A stretch of 64,000 bases of DNA from Leucobacter sp. PH1c (GTDB lineage Bacteria > Actinomycetota > Actinomycetes > Actinomycetales > Microbacteriaceae), in NCBI RefSeq assembly GCF_000633415.1, contig NZ_AYMV01000021.1, forward strand, positions 1-64,000, written 5' to 3'. The position numbers and the translations under genes were made by a program. Under the pieces are notes generated by a model. It saw nothing but the letters and a program-made list of their open reading frames with translations, had not been told where the DNA came from and made no database searches. Below, one piece after another: positions 34,212 to 43,759 of this stretch; position 1 is the first letter of the stretch, and each line of letters opens with the position of its first letter.

Positions 34212-35837
34212 ATGGCAGAACTCTCCATCAGCCCGGACGAGATCCGGAATGCGCTGAAAGACTTCGCAGCGTCGTACGAGCCGACCCAGGCGGGCAAGAC
34301 CGAGGTCGGCACCGTTGTGGACGCCGCTGACGGCATCGCCCACATCGCGGGTCTCCCCGGCGTGATGGCGAACGAGCTGGTCCGCTTCGCGGACGGCACC
34401 CTGGGCCTCGCCCAGAACCTCGAGGAAGACGAGATCGGCGTCGTGGTGCTCGGTGAGTTCACCGACATCGCAGAGGGCCAGCCCGTCACCCGCACCGGCG
34501 AGGTGCTCTCGGTTCCCGTGGGCGAGGGCTACCTCGGCCGCGTGGTCGATCCCCTCGGCAAGCCGATCGATGGCCTCGGCGAGATCGCCGGCGTCGAGGG
34601 CCGTCGTGCCCTCGAGCTCCAGGCCCCCGGCGTGATGCAGCGTAAGTCGGTGCACGAGCCGCTCCAGACCGGCATCAAGGCGATCGACGCCATGATCCCC
34701 GTCGGCCGCGGCCAGCGCCAGCTCATCATCGGCGACCGCCAGACCGGTAAGACGGCCATCGCGATCGACACGATCATCAACCAGAAGGCCAACTGGGAGT
34801 CGGGCGACACCACGAAGCAGGTTCGCTGCATCTACGTCGCCATCGGCCAGAAGGGCTCGACCATCGCTTCGGTGAAGGGCGCGCTCGAGGAGGCCGGCGC
34901 GATGGAGTACACCACCATCGTCGCTTCGCCCGCCTCGGATCCGGCCGGCTTCAAGTACCTCGCTCCGTACACGGGCTCGGCCATTGGCCAGCACTGGATG
35001 TACGACGGCAAGCACGTCCTCATCATCTTCGACGATCTGTCGAAGCAGGCTGAGGCCTACCGCGCCGTGTCGCTGCTCCTCCGCCGCCCGCCGGGGCGCG
35101 AGGCCTACCCGGGCGACGTCTTCTACCTGCACTCCCGCCTGCTGGAGCGTTGCGCGAAGCTCTCCGACGAGCTCGGCGCGGGCTCGATGACCGGTCTCCC
35201 GATCATCGAGACCAAGGCGAACGACGTCTCGGCGTACATCCCGACGAACGTGATCTCGATCACCGACGGCCAGATCTTCCTTCAGTCGGATCTGTTCAAC
35301 GCCAACCAGCGTCCCGCAGTCGACGTGGGCATCTCGGTGTCCCGCGTCGGTGGCGATGCGCAGGTGAAGTCGATCAAGAAGGTCTCCGGCACGCTCAAGC
35401 TCGAGCTCGCCCAGTACCGTGCGCTCGAGGCGTTCGCGATGTTCGCATCCGACCTCGACGCGGCCAGCCGCAAGCAGCTCGAGCGTGGCGCACGCCTCAC
35501 CGAGCTCCTGAAGCAGCCGCAGTACACGCCGTACCCCGTCGAGGAGCAGACCGTCTCGATCTGGGCCGGCACGAACGGCTTCCTCGATGAGGTGCCGGTC
35601 GAGGACATCCTCCGCTTCGAGCGCGAGTTCCTCGACTTCCTGGGCCGCAACTCGGAGGCGCTCACCACGCTCCGCTCGACCAACGTGCTCGACGACGCAA
35701 CCGTCGCCGAGATCACCGCGCAGATCGAGAAGTTCAAGAGCGAGTTCCGCACCTCTGCCGGCAAGAGCCTGAACGAGCAGTTCGATCAGCTCGACGAGGC
35801 CGAGATCAAGCAGGAGCAGCTGGTCGTCAAGAAGTAG
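34212..35837 (+). CDS. atpA: ATP synthase F1 subunit alpha
   Basis: A 541-aa nucleotide-binding but non-catalytic subunit. The P-loop is [33 protein letters not shown] and the arginine-finger region [10 protein letters not shown] are all present. The C-terminus carries an extended acidic/Gln tail ([13 protein letters not shown]) typical of actinobacteria. GAGGAAA precedes the ATG. A tight hairpin lies right after the stop. Confidence 0.97.
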   Translation: MAELSISPDEIRNALKDFAASYEPTQAGKTEVGTVVDAADGIAHIAGLPGVMANELVRFADGTLGLAQNLEEDEIGVVVLGEFTDIAEGQPVTRTGEVLSVPVGEGYLGRVVDPLGKPIDGLGEIAGVEGRRALELQAPGVMQRKSVHEPLQTGIKAIDAMIPVGRGQRQLIIGDRQTGKTAIAIDTIINQKANWESGDTTKQVRCIYVAIGQKGSTIASVKGALEEAGAMEYTTIVASPASDPAGFKYLAPYTGSAIGQHWMYDGKHVLIIFDDLSKQAEAYRAVSLLLRRPPGREAYPGDVFYLHSRLLERCAKLSDELGAGSMTGLPIIETKANDVSAYIPTNVISITDGQIFLQSDLFNANQRPAVDVGISVSRVGGDAQVKSIKKVSGTLKLELAQYRALEAFAMFASDLDAASRKQLERGARLTELLKQPQYTPYPVEEQTVSIWAGTNGFLDEVPVEDILRFEREFLDFLGRNSEALTTLRSTNVLDDATVAEITAQIEKFKSEFRTSAGKSLNEQFDQLDEAEIKQEQLVVKK

Positions 35838-35845
35838 TGCGCTGA

Positions 35846-35873
35846 CCGGTGGGGGCGTTCGCGCCCCCACCGG
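35846..35873 (+). terminator. Tetraloop hairpin between atpA and atpG
   Basis: CCGGTGGGGGCG and CGCCCCCACCGG form a perfect 12-bp stem with a TTCG loop, 8 nt after atpA and inside the operon. No U-tract follows. A partial terminator or an mRNA-stabilising/processing element is likely. Confidence 0.6.
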
Positions 35874-35916
35874 CACCACCACTTGATCAGTTAGCCCCGA
35901 CCACTACAGGAGAGAC

Positions 35917-36807
35917 ATGGGAGCGCAACTTCGGGTCTACCGGCAGAAGATTCGTTCTGCCCAGACGACCAAGAAGATCACCCGTGCGATGGAGCTGATC
36001 GCAGCCTCTCGCATTCAGAAGGCGAAGGCCCGCGTCGAAGCTTCGACGCCCTACGCCACCGCGATCACCCGCGCCGTTTCGGCCGTTGCGACGCACTCGA
36101 ACACCGATCACCCGCTGCTCACCGAGGCCGAGACGGTCACGCGCGCAGCAGTCGTGATCTTCACCTCGGACCGCGGCCTCGCCGGCGCGTTCAACTCGCA
36201 GGTGCTGCGTGAGGCCGAAGAGCTCTCCGAGCTGCTCCGCGCCGAGGGCAAGGACGTCGTCTACTACCTCATCGGACGCAAGGCGCAGGGCTACTTCGCC
36301 TTCCGCCGCCGCGCTTCCGAGCGCATCTGGGCCGGTGACACCGAGAACCCCACCTTCGAGACCGCCAAGGAGGTCGCCGAGGCACTCCTCGAGGTCTTCG
36401 GACGCGAGGCCTCCGAGGGCGGCGCTCAGGAGCTGCACCTCGTCTACAACCGCTTCGTCAGCATGGTGAGCCAGGTCCCCGAGGTTCACCGCCTGCTGCC
36501 GCTGCAGGTGGTCGAGGGCGTCGCCGAGCCGACGAACGAGCCCGCGCCGCTGTACGAGTTCGAGCCCGAGCCCGATCTCGTTCTGGAGCAGCTGCTTCCG
36601 GCGTACATCGAATCGCGCATCTTCAACGCGATGCTGGAGTCCGCTGCTGCGAAGCACGCCGCGACCCAGAAGGCGATGAAGTCGGCGAGCGACAACGCCG
36701 ACACGCTGATCCGCGACTACACCCGCCTCGCGAACAACGCTCGCCAGGCCGAGATCACCCAGCAGATTTCCGAGATCGTCGGCGGCGCTGACGCGCTGTC
36801 AAGCTAA
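35917..36807 (+). CDS. atpG: ATP synthase F1 subunit gamma
   Basis: A 296-aa central-stalk rotor. The N-terminal helix ([29 protein letters not shown]) and C-terminal helix ([39 protein letters not shown]) form the coiled coil inside the alpha/beta ring. [18 protein letters not shown] marks the globular domain. Length is typical for actinobacteria. An ACAGGAGAG site precedes the ATG. Confidence 0.95.
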   Translation: MGAQLRVYRQKIRSAQTTKKITRAMELIAASRIQKAKARVEASTPYATAITRAVSAVATHSNTDHPLLTEAETVTRAAVVIFTSDRGLAGAFNSQVLREAEELSELLRAEGKDVVYYLIGRKAQGYFAFRRRASERIWAGDTENPTFETAKEVAEALLEVFGREASEGGAQELHLVYNRFVSMVSQVPEVHRLLPLQVVEGVAEPTNEPAPLYEFEPEPDLVLEQLLPAYIESRIFNAMLESAAAKHAATQKAMKSASDNADTLIRDYTRLANNARQAEITQQISEIVGGADALSS

Positions 36808-38295
<1,488 letters not shown>

Positions 38296-38298
38296 GCC

Positions 38299-38559
38299 AT
38301 GGCTTCGCTCAACGTGAGTGTCGTCTCGGCCGACCGTGAGGTCTGGACGGGCGCTGCCTCCCAGGTCGTCGCACGGACGGTCGAGGGCGAGATCGGCATT
38401 CTCGCGGGCCACGAACCCCTCCTGGCGCTGCTGGGTGCGGGCGAGGTCCGCGTGACCACTGGCAGCGGTGAGCAGGTGACGGTCGACGCAGAGGGCGGGT
38501 TCCTCTCCGTGGATCACGACACCGTGACCATCGTGGCCGGCAAGGCGACGCTCGCCTAG
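38299..38559 (+). CDS. atpC: ATP synthase F1 subunit epsilon (short form)
   Basis: An 86-aa subunit made of the N-terminal beta-sandwich only (VSVVSADREVWTGAASQVVARTVEGEIGILAGHEPLLALL, then VTVDAEGGFLSVDHDTVTIVA). The C-terminal two-helix domain that inhibits the E. coli and Bacillus enzymes is missing. Short epsilon subunits occur in several actinobacteria, so this is probably genuine rather than a truncation. A terminator hairpin follows 20 bp later. Confidence 0.93.
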   Translation: MASLNVSVVSADREVWTGAASQVVARTVEGEIGILAGHEPLLALLGAGEVRVTTGSGEQVTVDAEGGFLSVDHDTVTIVAGKATLA

Positions 38560-38579
38560 CGAGCCGCCTCCCGCGTGTT

Positions 38580-38622
38580 CGAGGCCGGACGGCCACCCCT
38601 CGGGGTGTGCTGCCCGGCCTCG
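38580..38622 (+). terminator. Terminator hairpin of the atp operon
   Basis: CGAGGCCGG (38580-38588) pairs with CCGGCCTCG (38614-38622), and an inner CACCCC/GGGGTG stem (38594-38599 with 38602-38607) stacks inside. There is no U-tract. Confidence 0.65.
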
Positions 38623-38666
38623 AGCCGTCTCCACCCGCTCATCGCCCGGCCGACCCAGGAGGTCCT

Positions 38667-39464
38667 GTGCTGATCCTGCTCCCACCGTCCGAGACGAAAC
38701 GGCCCGGCGGATCCGGGCGCTTCGCCCCCGAGACGCTCCGGCACGACGCCGCCCTCGGCGCCGCCCGGGCTGCCGTGCGCGACGCGCTCGTCGAGCTGAG
38801 CACGGATCCCGAGGCGGCGGCCGCGGCGCTCAAGCTCGGTGTGAAGAACCGGGCTGAGCGCGAGCACAATCTCGTACTCGGGGAGAGCGGCGTGCTCCCC
38901 GCGATCGAGCGGTACACGGGCGTGCTCTACGACGCGCTCGACGCCGGCTCGCTCGACGCCGACGCGCGCGACTGGCTCGACGCGCACGTCGCCGTGCAGT
39001 CGGCGCTGTTCGGGCTCATCGGCGCGGGGGAGCAGATCCCCGCCTACCGGCTCTCCGCCGGCTCGCGCTTGCCCGAGCTCGGGGCGCCGCTCAAGCGCGT
39101 CTGGGGTGCGGCCCACGCGGAGCTCCCGTGGGGCGAACTCGGCCTGGTGCTCGACCTCCGCTCCAAGGACTACGTCGCGCTCGCGCCCGTGCCCCGCGGC
39201 ACCGGCTGGTTCCTCAACGTCTCGCAGCGCGGCGCCGACGGCGCGGTGCGCGCCCTGAACCACTTCAACAAGGCCGCGAAGGGCGACCTCGTGCGGCGAC
39301 TCGCCCGATCCGGCGCCCGCTTTTCCGAGGTCTCGGAGGTGCTCGACTGGGCCGCAGAGGAGGGCCTCGAACTCCACGCGGACGAGGCTGCGCGCGAACT
39401 GACGCTCATTACGGAGCTCGGTGCGCCGGGGGCCGCGTCGCCGAGTGCCGCGCGGGCGCGGTAG
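38667..39464 (+). CDS. yaaA: YaaA/DUF328 family peroxide-stress protein
   Basis: A 265-aa protein of the UPF0246 family. It opens with MLILLPPSETKRPGG and has YTGVLYDALDA, then LRSKDYVAL and HFNKAAKGDLVRRLA, all hallmarks of YaaA. In E. coli YaaA lowers free iron and protects against peroxide, and it binds DNA. The GTG start at 38667 has AGGAGG 4 nt upstream. It follows the atp operon terminator and precedes the PP2C gene. Confidence 0.88.
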   Translation: MLILLPPSETKRPGGSGRFAPETLRHDAALGAARAAVRDALVELSTDPEAAAAALKLGVKNRAEREHNLVLGESGVLPAIERYTGVLYDALDAGSLDADARDWLDAHVAVQSALFGLIGAGEQIPAYRLSAGSRLPELGAPLKRVWGAAHAELPWGELGLVLDLRSKDYVALAPVPRGTGWFLNVSQRGADGAVRALNHFNKAAKGDLVRRLARSGARFSEVSEVLDWAAEEGLELHADEAARELTLITELGAPGAASPSAARAR

Positions 39465-39493
39465 GATACTCGGGTGCTGATGAGGTGGAAGCG

Positions 39494-40378
39494 GTGACCG
39501 TGCGCGGGGAGAATGGCTCCCGGCGCCGTTTGCGCTACCGTCCCGACTCCGAGCTCGAGATCGAGCTCTCCTGGGCCGGTGCGACCGATGTGGGTCGACG
39601 CCGCGAGACGAACCAGGACAGCTACGTCACGGCCCCGCCCATCTTCGCGGTGGCCGACGGCATGGGGGGCCACTCGGCCGGTGAGGTCGCCTCCGCCGCC
39701 GTCGTGCGCCGGCTCGCGGAGCTCGGCGGCAACGAGACTGTGCTCGAAACGGACATCGATTCCCTCCTCTCCGACGCGGTCGACGACATCGAGCTCGACG
39801 CGGGCGAGACCGAGCTTGGCGCAGGCACCACCGTCACGGGCGTGTGCCTCAGCACATCCGAAGCTCCGTCCTGGACCGTCTTCAACATCGGCGACTCCCG
39901 CGTCTACCAGTACTTCAAGGGCGCGCTCAGCCAGATCACCGTCGATCACTCGGTCGTGCAGCACCTCATCGACACGGGCGCCATCACCGAGGAGGAGGCG
40001 GAGACGCATCCGCACGCCAACGTGATCACGCGCGCCGTGGGCTTCAACGAGGCCCCCATCCCGGACTACACCTCGCTGGCGCTCATCGCCGGGCAGCGAC
40101 TGCTCATCTGCTCCGACGGGCTCACGAAGGAGCTCACGGACATCGGGATCCAGCACTTCCTCGCGACGCAGCCCACGGCAGAGGCCGCCGCCCGCACGCT
40201 CGTGCAGCAGGCCGTGGAGAACGCGGGCCGCGACAACGTGACCGCGATCGTCATCGACGTGCACGCCGTGGGCGACGTGATCGACACGGGCAGCGTCGAG
40301 TCGGCGGGCATCGACCTGGCCGAGCTCGAGGACCCCGAGGTCGACACGGAGCCGGTGCGCGTTCCCACCGCCGAGTAG
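39494..40378 (+). CDS. PP2C-type serine/threonine phosphatase
   Basis: A 294-aa metal-dependent phosphatase. TDVGRRRETNQDSYV holds the first metal/phosphate residues, FAVADGMGGHSAGEVAS the DGMGGH motif, LICSDGLTKEL the third aspartate, and GRDNVTAIVIDV the last. There is no membrane segment, unlike PstP, so it is a soluble form. Several in-frame GTG codons (39485, 39494, 39500) compete; 39494 is taken because AGGTGG stands just upstream. TAGGAT at 39462-39467 is a candidate -10. The substrate kinase system is not in the window. Confidence 0.85.
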   Translation: MTVRGENGSRRRLRYRPDSELEIELSWAGATDVGRRRETNQDSYVTAPPIFAVADGMGGHSAGEVASAAVVRRLAELGGNETVLETDIDSLLSDAVDDIELDAGETELGAGTTVTGVCLSTSEAPSWTVFNIGDSRVYQYFKGALSQITVDHSVVQHLIDTGAITEEEAETHPHANVITRAVGFNEAPIPDYTSLALIAGQRLLICSDGLTKELTDIGIQHFLATQPTAEAAARTLVQQAVENAGRDNVTAIVIDVHAVGDVIDTGSVESAGIDLAELEDPEVDTEPVRVPTAE

Positions 40379-40485
40379 CGCGCCTCGCGGCGCAGTCTCC
40401 CGTGGTGCGCCCCCGATCTCGTGGGGTGGCTTTCCGCGGTGTGCCCTCCGACCTCTCGGGGTGGCGTTCCTGGGTGCCCTCCGAA

Positions 40486-40556
40486 CTCTCGGAGAAATCT
40501 GATTTCTCGGAGCTCATTCCGGAAGAAATCTCCGAGATTCGAGATTTCTCCGAGAG
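40486..40556. repeat. Dispersed palindromic element, copy D
   Basis: The outer arms CTCTCGGAGAAATCT and AGATTTCTCCGAGAG are perfect, and the inner segment TCTCGGAG pairs with CTCCGAGA around CATTCCGGAAG. It lies between the convergent PP2C and ABC permease genes. The gap from 40379 also holds degenerate GTGCCCTCCGAMCTCTCGG units upstream of it. Confidence 0.85.
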
Positions 40557-40602
40557 ATGCGAGGGCGCAGCGCGGCAACGCGGGCGAACGGCCCGGCGCC
40601 CC

Positions 40603-41478
40603 CTAGCCGCGGCGGCGGAGCGCGAGGATCGCCGCCACGACCGCGGCGGTGCACCAGGCGAGTACGGTGAGGAGATCCTGCCCGCTCGCCGTGAAGTCGT
40701 TTCCGGCGAGCCCGGCTCGCATGAGGTTGGCCATCGGCTCGATCGGCAGCACGGTGTGCACGGAGCGCAACCACTCGGGCAGATTCTCCGCGGGGAAACT
40801 CACGGGGGAGAAGAGCAGCAGGAGGAACACGAGCAACTGCGTGAGCAGCTGCGCCACGACGGGCGGGAGCAGCACCGCGAAGGCGTAGCCGATCGCGGCC
40901 GCCGTCAGTGAGATGAGCAGCGCCACGGGCACGATCCACGGTTGCACGGAGTAGGCGATGTCGTAGCGCCAGGCCCCGGCGAGCGCGCCGAGCACGAGCC
41001 CGGGGAGGGCGAGCAGCGTCCAGACGGTGAGGTCGGCGACGAGGAAGGCCGCACGTGGCACCGGGAGTGTGCGGAGCCAGTCCGCGCTGCCCTCGGTGCG
41101 CGCCTGCGCCATGAGCTGTGGCGTCATGACCAGGCCGACCGTGATCAGCGTGATTGTCGGCGCTCCCGTTGCGAGGAAGAGTGCGGCCTCGGGCTGCACA
41201 TCGCCGATGAGGATCCCGTAGCCCAGCACGGTCGACACCGCGAGCGCGGTCTGCACGACGATCATGAGCGGCAGGAACTCCGCCTGACGCCGGAGTTGCC
41301 AGACGAGCAGGAATCGCGCGCTCGCGATCCCGGCACCCCGGTCTCGCCGTCCGGCTCCAGTCCCCGGGCGCCCGGCATCGCGCCCCGGGCGATCGGTTCC
41401 GCGCTCAGGGCTCCCGGATCCCGCGGTCACGTCGGATCCCCGCTCGGATCGCGGCCCGGTCACTGCCGCGGCGCTCAC
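40603..41478 (-). CDS. ABC transporter permease (ABC-2 type)
   Basis: A 291-aa membrane subunit. After about 50 disordered, Gly/Arg-rich residues come six hydrophobic segments, including FLPLMIVVQTALAVSTVLGYGILIG, LTLWTLLALPGLVLGALAG-like spans and the ABC-2 hallmark LLFSPVSFPAENLPEWLRSVHTVLPIEPMANLMRAGL near the C-terminus. The start is GTG 41478, overlapping the ATPase stop by GTGA. With the ATPase it forms an exporter probably repressed by the TetR-type gene next door. The substrate is unknown. Confidence 0.85.
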   Translation of the reverse strand: MSAAAVTGPRSERGSDVTAGSGSPERGTDRPGRDAGRPGTGAGRRDRGAGIASARFLLVWQLRRQAEFLPLMIVVQTALAVSTVLGYGILIGDVQPEAALFLATGAPTITLITVGLVMTPQLMAQARTEGSADWLRTLPVPRAAFLVADLTVWTLLALPGLVLGALAGAWRYDIAYSVQPWIVPVALLISLTAAAIGYAFAVLLPPVVAQLLTQLLVFLLLLFSPVSFPAENLPEWLRSVHTVLPIEPMANLMRAGLAGNDFTASGQDLLTVLAWCTAAVVAAILALRRRG

Positions 41479-42422
41479 GCTGCGGCCTCCGACTCGGCGC
41501 CGACCAGTTCGAGGTACGCGTCCTCGAGCGATGGTGGTGTGAGAGCGAAGCGCTCGATGCGCCCGTCCTGCACCTCCCGCTGCGCCCACTCGACCGCCTC
41601 GGCTCCGCGCGCTGCCGGGACCGCGACGGTGGTGTGGTTCGGGCCGCTCGCGAGCGCGATGAGCCCGGCGGGCAGTGCGGGCAGGCGCGGCCCGTCGAGC
41701 TCGAGGAGCAGTTGCTCGCTGAGGTGCGCCGTGAGCTGTGCGGGGGAGCCCGCGGCGAGCGTGCGCCCGCGGTCGAGCACGATCAGCTCGTCGACGGCAC
41801 GCTCGGCCTCGCGCACGTTGTGCGTCACGAGGAGCACCGCGGCGCCCGCGTCCGCAGTGGCGCGGATGGCATCCCAGAGCAGGCGGCGGCGCGCGGGATC
41901 CACGTCGTTCGTCGGCTCATCGAGGATCACGAGCGCGCCCGGCTGCACGACGGTCATGCAGAACGCGGTGAGCCGGGCAACGCCTCCGGACACCTTCTGC
42001 GCAGGGGTGTCGGCCCAGGGGCCGAGATCGAGGGCGTCGAGGAGCTCGGACGTGCGGGATCGCACCTCGGCGCGGCCGCCCCCGCGGATCCTGCCGACGA
42101 GTTCGATCGCCGTGCGCGGCGTGAGTCCGGTGATCGGCACGTTCGCCTGCGCCTGCACGGAGACGAGCGCGCGAGCGCGTGCGGGGTGGGAGACCGCATC
42201 GATGCCCGCGACGGTGATCTCGCCCGAGTCGGGGCGGAGGAGGCCGACGATCTGATTCACGAGCGTCGTCTTCCCCGCTCCATTGTGGCCGAGCACGCCG
42301 AGCACGCGGCCGGCGCGGGCGGTCAGGGTGATGCCGTCGTTCGCCGGGGTGCTGCGCCCGCGATACCGCTTCACGAGCTGCTCCACCTCCAGGACCGGGG
42401 GAGTGAGTGCTGACGCGGACAT
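41475..42422 (-). CDS. ABC transporter ATP-binding protein
   Basis: A 315-aa ATPase. The Walker A is GHNGAGKTT, the signature appears as KVSGGVARL (the usual LSGGQ is degenerate), and Walker B is ALVILDEPTNDVDP with a following H-loop (LLVTHNV). A C-terminal regulatory extension (about residues 215-315) follows. The start is ATG 42422 because GAGGAGG lies 5 nt upstream; an earlier in-frame ATG at 42440 would fall in the operator. Divergent from the TetR-type gene, it is its likely target. Confidence 0.9.
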   Translation of the reverse strand: MSASALTPPVLEVEQLVKRYRGRSTPANDGITLTARAGRVLGVLGHNGAGKTTLVNQIVGLLRPDSGEITVAGIDAVSHPARARALVSVQAQANVPITGLTPRTAIELVGRIRGGGRAEVRSRTSELLDALDLGPWADTPAQKVSGGVARLTAFCMTVVQPGALVILDEPTNDVDPARRRLLWDAIRATADAGAAVLLVTHNVREAERAVDELIVLDRGRTLAAGSPAQLTAHLSEQLLLELDGPRLPALPAGLIALASGPNHTTVAVPAARGAEAVEWAQREVQDGRIERFALTPPSLEDAYLELVGAESEAAA

Positions 42423-42436
42423 GAGTGCCTCCTCAT

Positions 42437-42479
42437 TCAAGATACTGATCGGTATGAAACATACTCATCAGTATCTTGA
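42437..42479. promoter_or_regulatory. Large TetR-type operator
   Basis: The 20-nt arms 42437-42456 and 42460-42479 pair at 18 of 20 positions around AAA. Each arm contains an ATACTGATCGGTAT-like half, itself palindromic (ATACTCATCAGTAT on the right), so two dimers could bind side by side. It lies between the ABC operon ribosome site and the tetR-type promoter. Confidence 0.75.
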
Positions 42480-42524
42480 AGCGCAAGCCCCATTCCGGCC
42501 GGTATCTTTCGGGCCGGAGCGCGC

Positions 42525-42530
42525 TAGACT
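42525..42530 (+). promoter_or_regulatory. Leaderless -10 of the tetR-type gene
   Basis: TAGACT stands 6 nt before the ATG (GCTGGC spacer), with no ribosome site. Confidence 0.6.
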
Positions 42531-42536
42531 GCTGGC

Positions 42537-43352
42537 ATGGCATCACGGCAGAGTGGATCCGGCGTCCCCGGCGGCGAGCAGAAGCTGCGCGACGCCGCGC
42601 AGGCGCTGGCCGAGGCCGCTGGTCAGCTGGGGCAGAGCCTCGGGGTGGCGGGGGCGTCGGCGGAGAGCGGCGTCACGAAGGGACTCCTTGCAGCCGCGCA
42701 GGCACTCGCCCAGGCGACCGCGTGGGTCGAGCAGCGCGCCAAGCCGATGAGCACGCGCGAGCAGCTCCTCGTGCAGGCCGCGCGGCTCTTCGCCGAGCGC
42801 GGCTTCTCGGGGGTCTCGTTGGAGGACATCGCCCAGGCCGCGGGCTTCACGAAGGGCGCGGTGTACAGTCACTTCGGCTCGAAGGAGCAGGTGTTCCTCG
42901 CTGCGGTGCGCAACACCGTCGAGCGCATCGAGGGCGCGCTCGCAGCGGCGGAGGCGCTCGGCGTGGACGGCGCCGCGGTCGCGAGCGGGGCCGAGGCGGA
43001 CGGCGGTTCCGGATCGCGGGACGGATCGGCGGGCCCGGACGGCGAGCGCGTTGACGAGGGAACCTCGGGTGAGGCGCTGCTCGATCCGGTGCGCGCCCGG
43101 AGCGAGCTCGTCGCGGCGGCGACGCTCGGCGTCGAGGCGCTCCTGTTCGGGCGACGGGTGCCGGAGCACCGCGAGGAGGTGCGCGAACTGAGCGCCGCGC
43201 TCATCAGCGCCCTGGCGCGTGCGGACGAGCGCCTCCCTGCGGGGCCCGCCGCAGACGCGCGCGTGCTCGCGCGCGACGAAGCTCGGTTCTCGGTGATCGC
43301 GCTGCGCGCGCTGCTCGCGGGGATCGCGGAGCCGCGCGACGAACGTTCCTGA
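42537..43352 (+). CDS. TetR family transcriptional regulator
   Basis: A 271-aa repressor. The helix-turn-helix lies unusually far in (about residues 74-118: REQLLVQAARLFAERGFSGVSLEDIAQAAGFTKGAVYSHFGSKEQVF). It is preceded by some 70 Ala/Gly-rich residues that may be a flexible arm. An ATG at 42747 (MSTREQ) would give a conventional TetR, but the leaderless TAGACT box supports 42537. The ligand domain contains a polar low-complexity insert (EADGGSGSRDGSAGPDG). The large palindrome upstream implies autoregulation and control of the divergent ABC exporter. Confidence 0.85.
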   Translation: MASRQSGSGVPGGEQKLRDAAQALAEAAGQLGQSLGVAGASAESGVTKGLLAAAQALAQATAWVEQRAKPMSTREQLLVQAARLFAERGFSGVSLEDIAQAAGFTKGAVYSHFGSKEQVFLAAVRNTVERIEGALAAAEALGVDGAAVASGAEADGGSGSRDGSAGPDGERVDEGTSGEALLDPVRARSELVAAATLGVEALLFGRRVPEHREEVRELSAALISALARADERLPAGPAADARVLARDEARFSVIALRALLAGIAEPRDERS

Positions 43353-43418
43353 GGCGCGCACGGGCGGGTTGAGCGCCCCGGGCTCCTCGGTGCGCCCAGA
43401 GCTCTGCGGTGGCGTCTC

Positions 43419-43493
43419 AACTCCGCGGTGCCCGCTTGGCTGCTCGGCGTCCCGAACTCCGCGCTGCCCCCAAACTCCGCGCTGCCCCCCCCC
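43419..43493 (+). repeat. AACTCCGCGSTGCCC short repeats and a C9 tract
   Basis: Three copies of AACTCCGCG(C/G)TGCCC begin at 43419, 43455 and 43473 (the last two 18 bp apart). They end in nine consecutive C residues (43485-43493) that abut palindrome E. The C run is prone to slippage and sequencing error. Confidence 0.7.
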
Positions 43494-43495
43494 AA

Positions 43496-43569
43496 ATTCT
43501 CGGAGAAATCTGATTTCTCGGAGCAAGATCCGGAGCGAGCGTCCGAGATTTCTGATTTCTCCGAGAAAT
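43496..43569. repeat. Dispersed palindromic element, copy E
   Basis: ATTCTCGGAGAAATC and GATTTCTCCGAGAAAT form the outer arms, and TCTCGGA pairs with TCCGAGA inside. Between the convergent tetR-type and gabT genes, the gene-free stretch 43353-43759 holds the short repeats, this element and two terminator hairpins. Confidence 0.85.
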
Positions 43570-43662
43570 GGGAGGGGGAAACGGGATCCAGGGAGCCGGG
43601 CAACGGGGAGGGCGCGGGCAGAAGAACGAGGCGCCCGATCCCCGGCGAAGCCCCGCATACGC

Positions 43663-43698
43663 GCGAACGCCCGGTCTCCGAAGAGACCGGGCGTTCGC
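43663..43698 (-). terminator. Perfect 16-bp hairpin after gabT
   Basis: GCGAACGCCCGGTCTC and its exact complement surround a CGAA loop. On the minus strand it follows gabT. No long U-tract is seen. Confidence 0.65.
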
Positions 43699-43701
43699 AC
43701 T

Positions 43702-43730
43702 GCGGGCCGCGGGAGAGCTCCGCGGCCCGC
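43702..43730 (-). terminator. Second hairpin after gabT
   Basis: GCGGGCCGCGG and CCGCGGCCCGC form a perfect 11-bp stem, 30 nt downstream of gabT on the minus strand and ahead of the 16-bp hairpin. Confidence 0.5.
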
Positions 43731-43759
43731 GCTGCGGGGCTCGCGCCCGCGCTGCGGGG

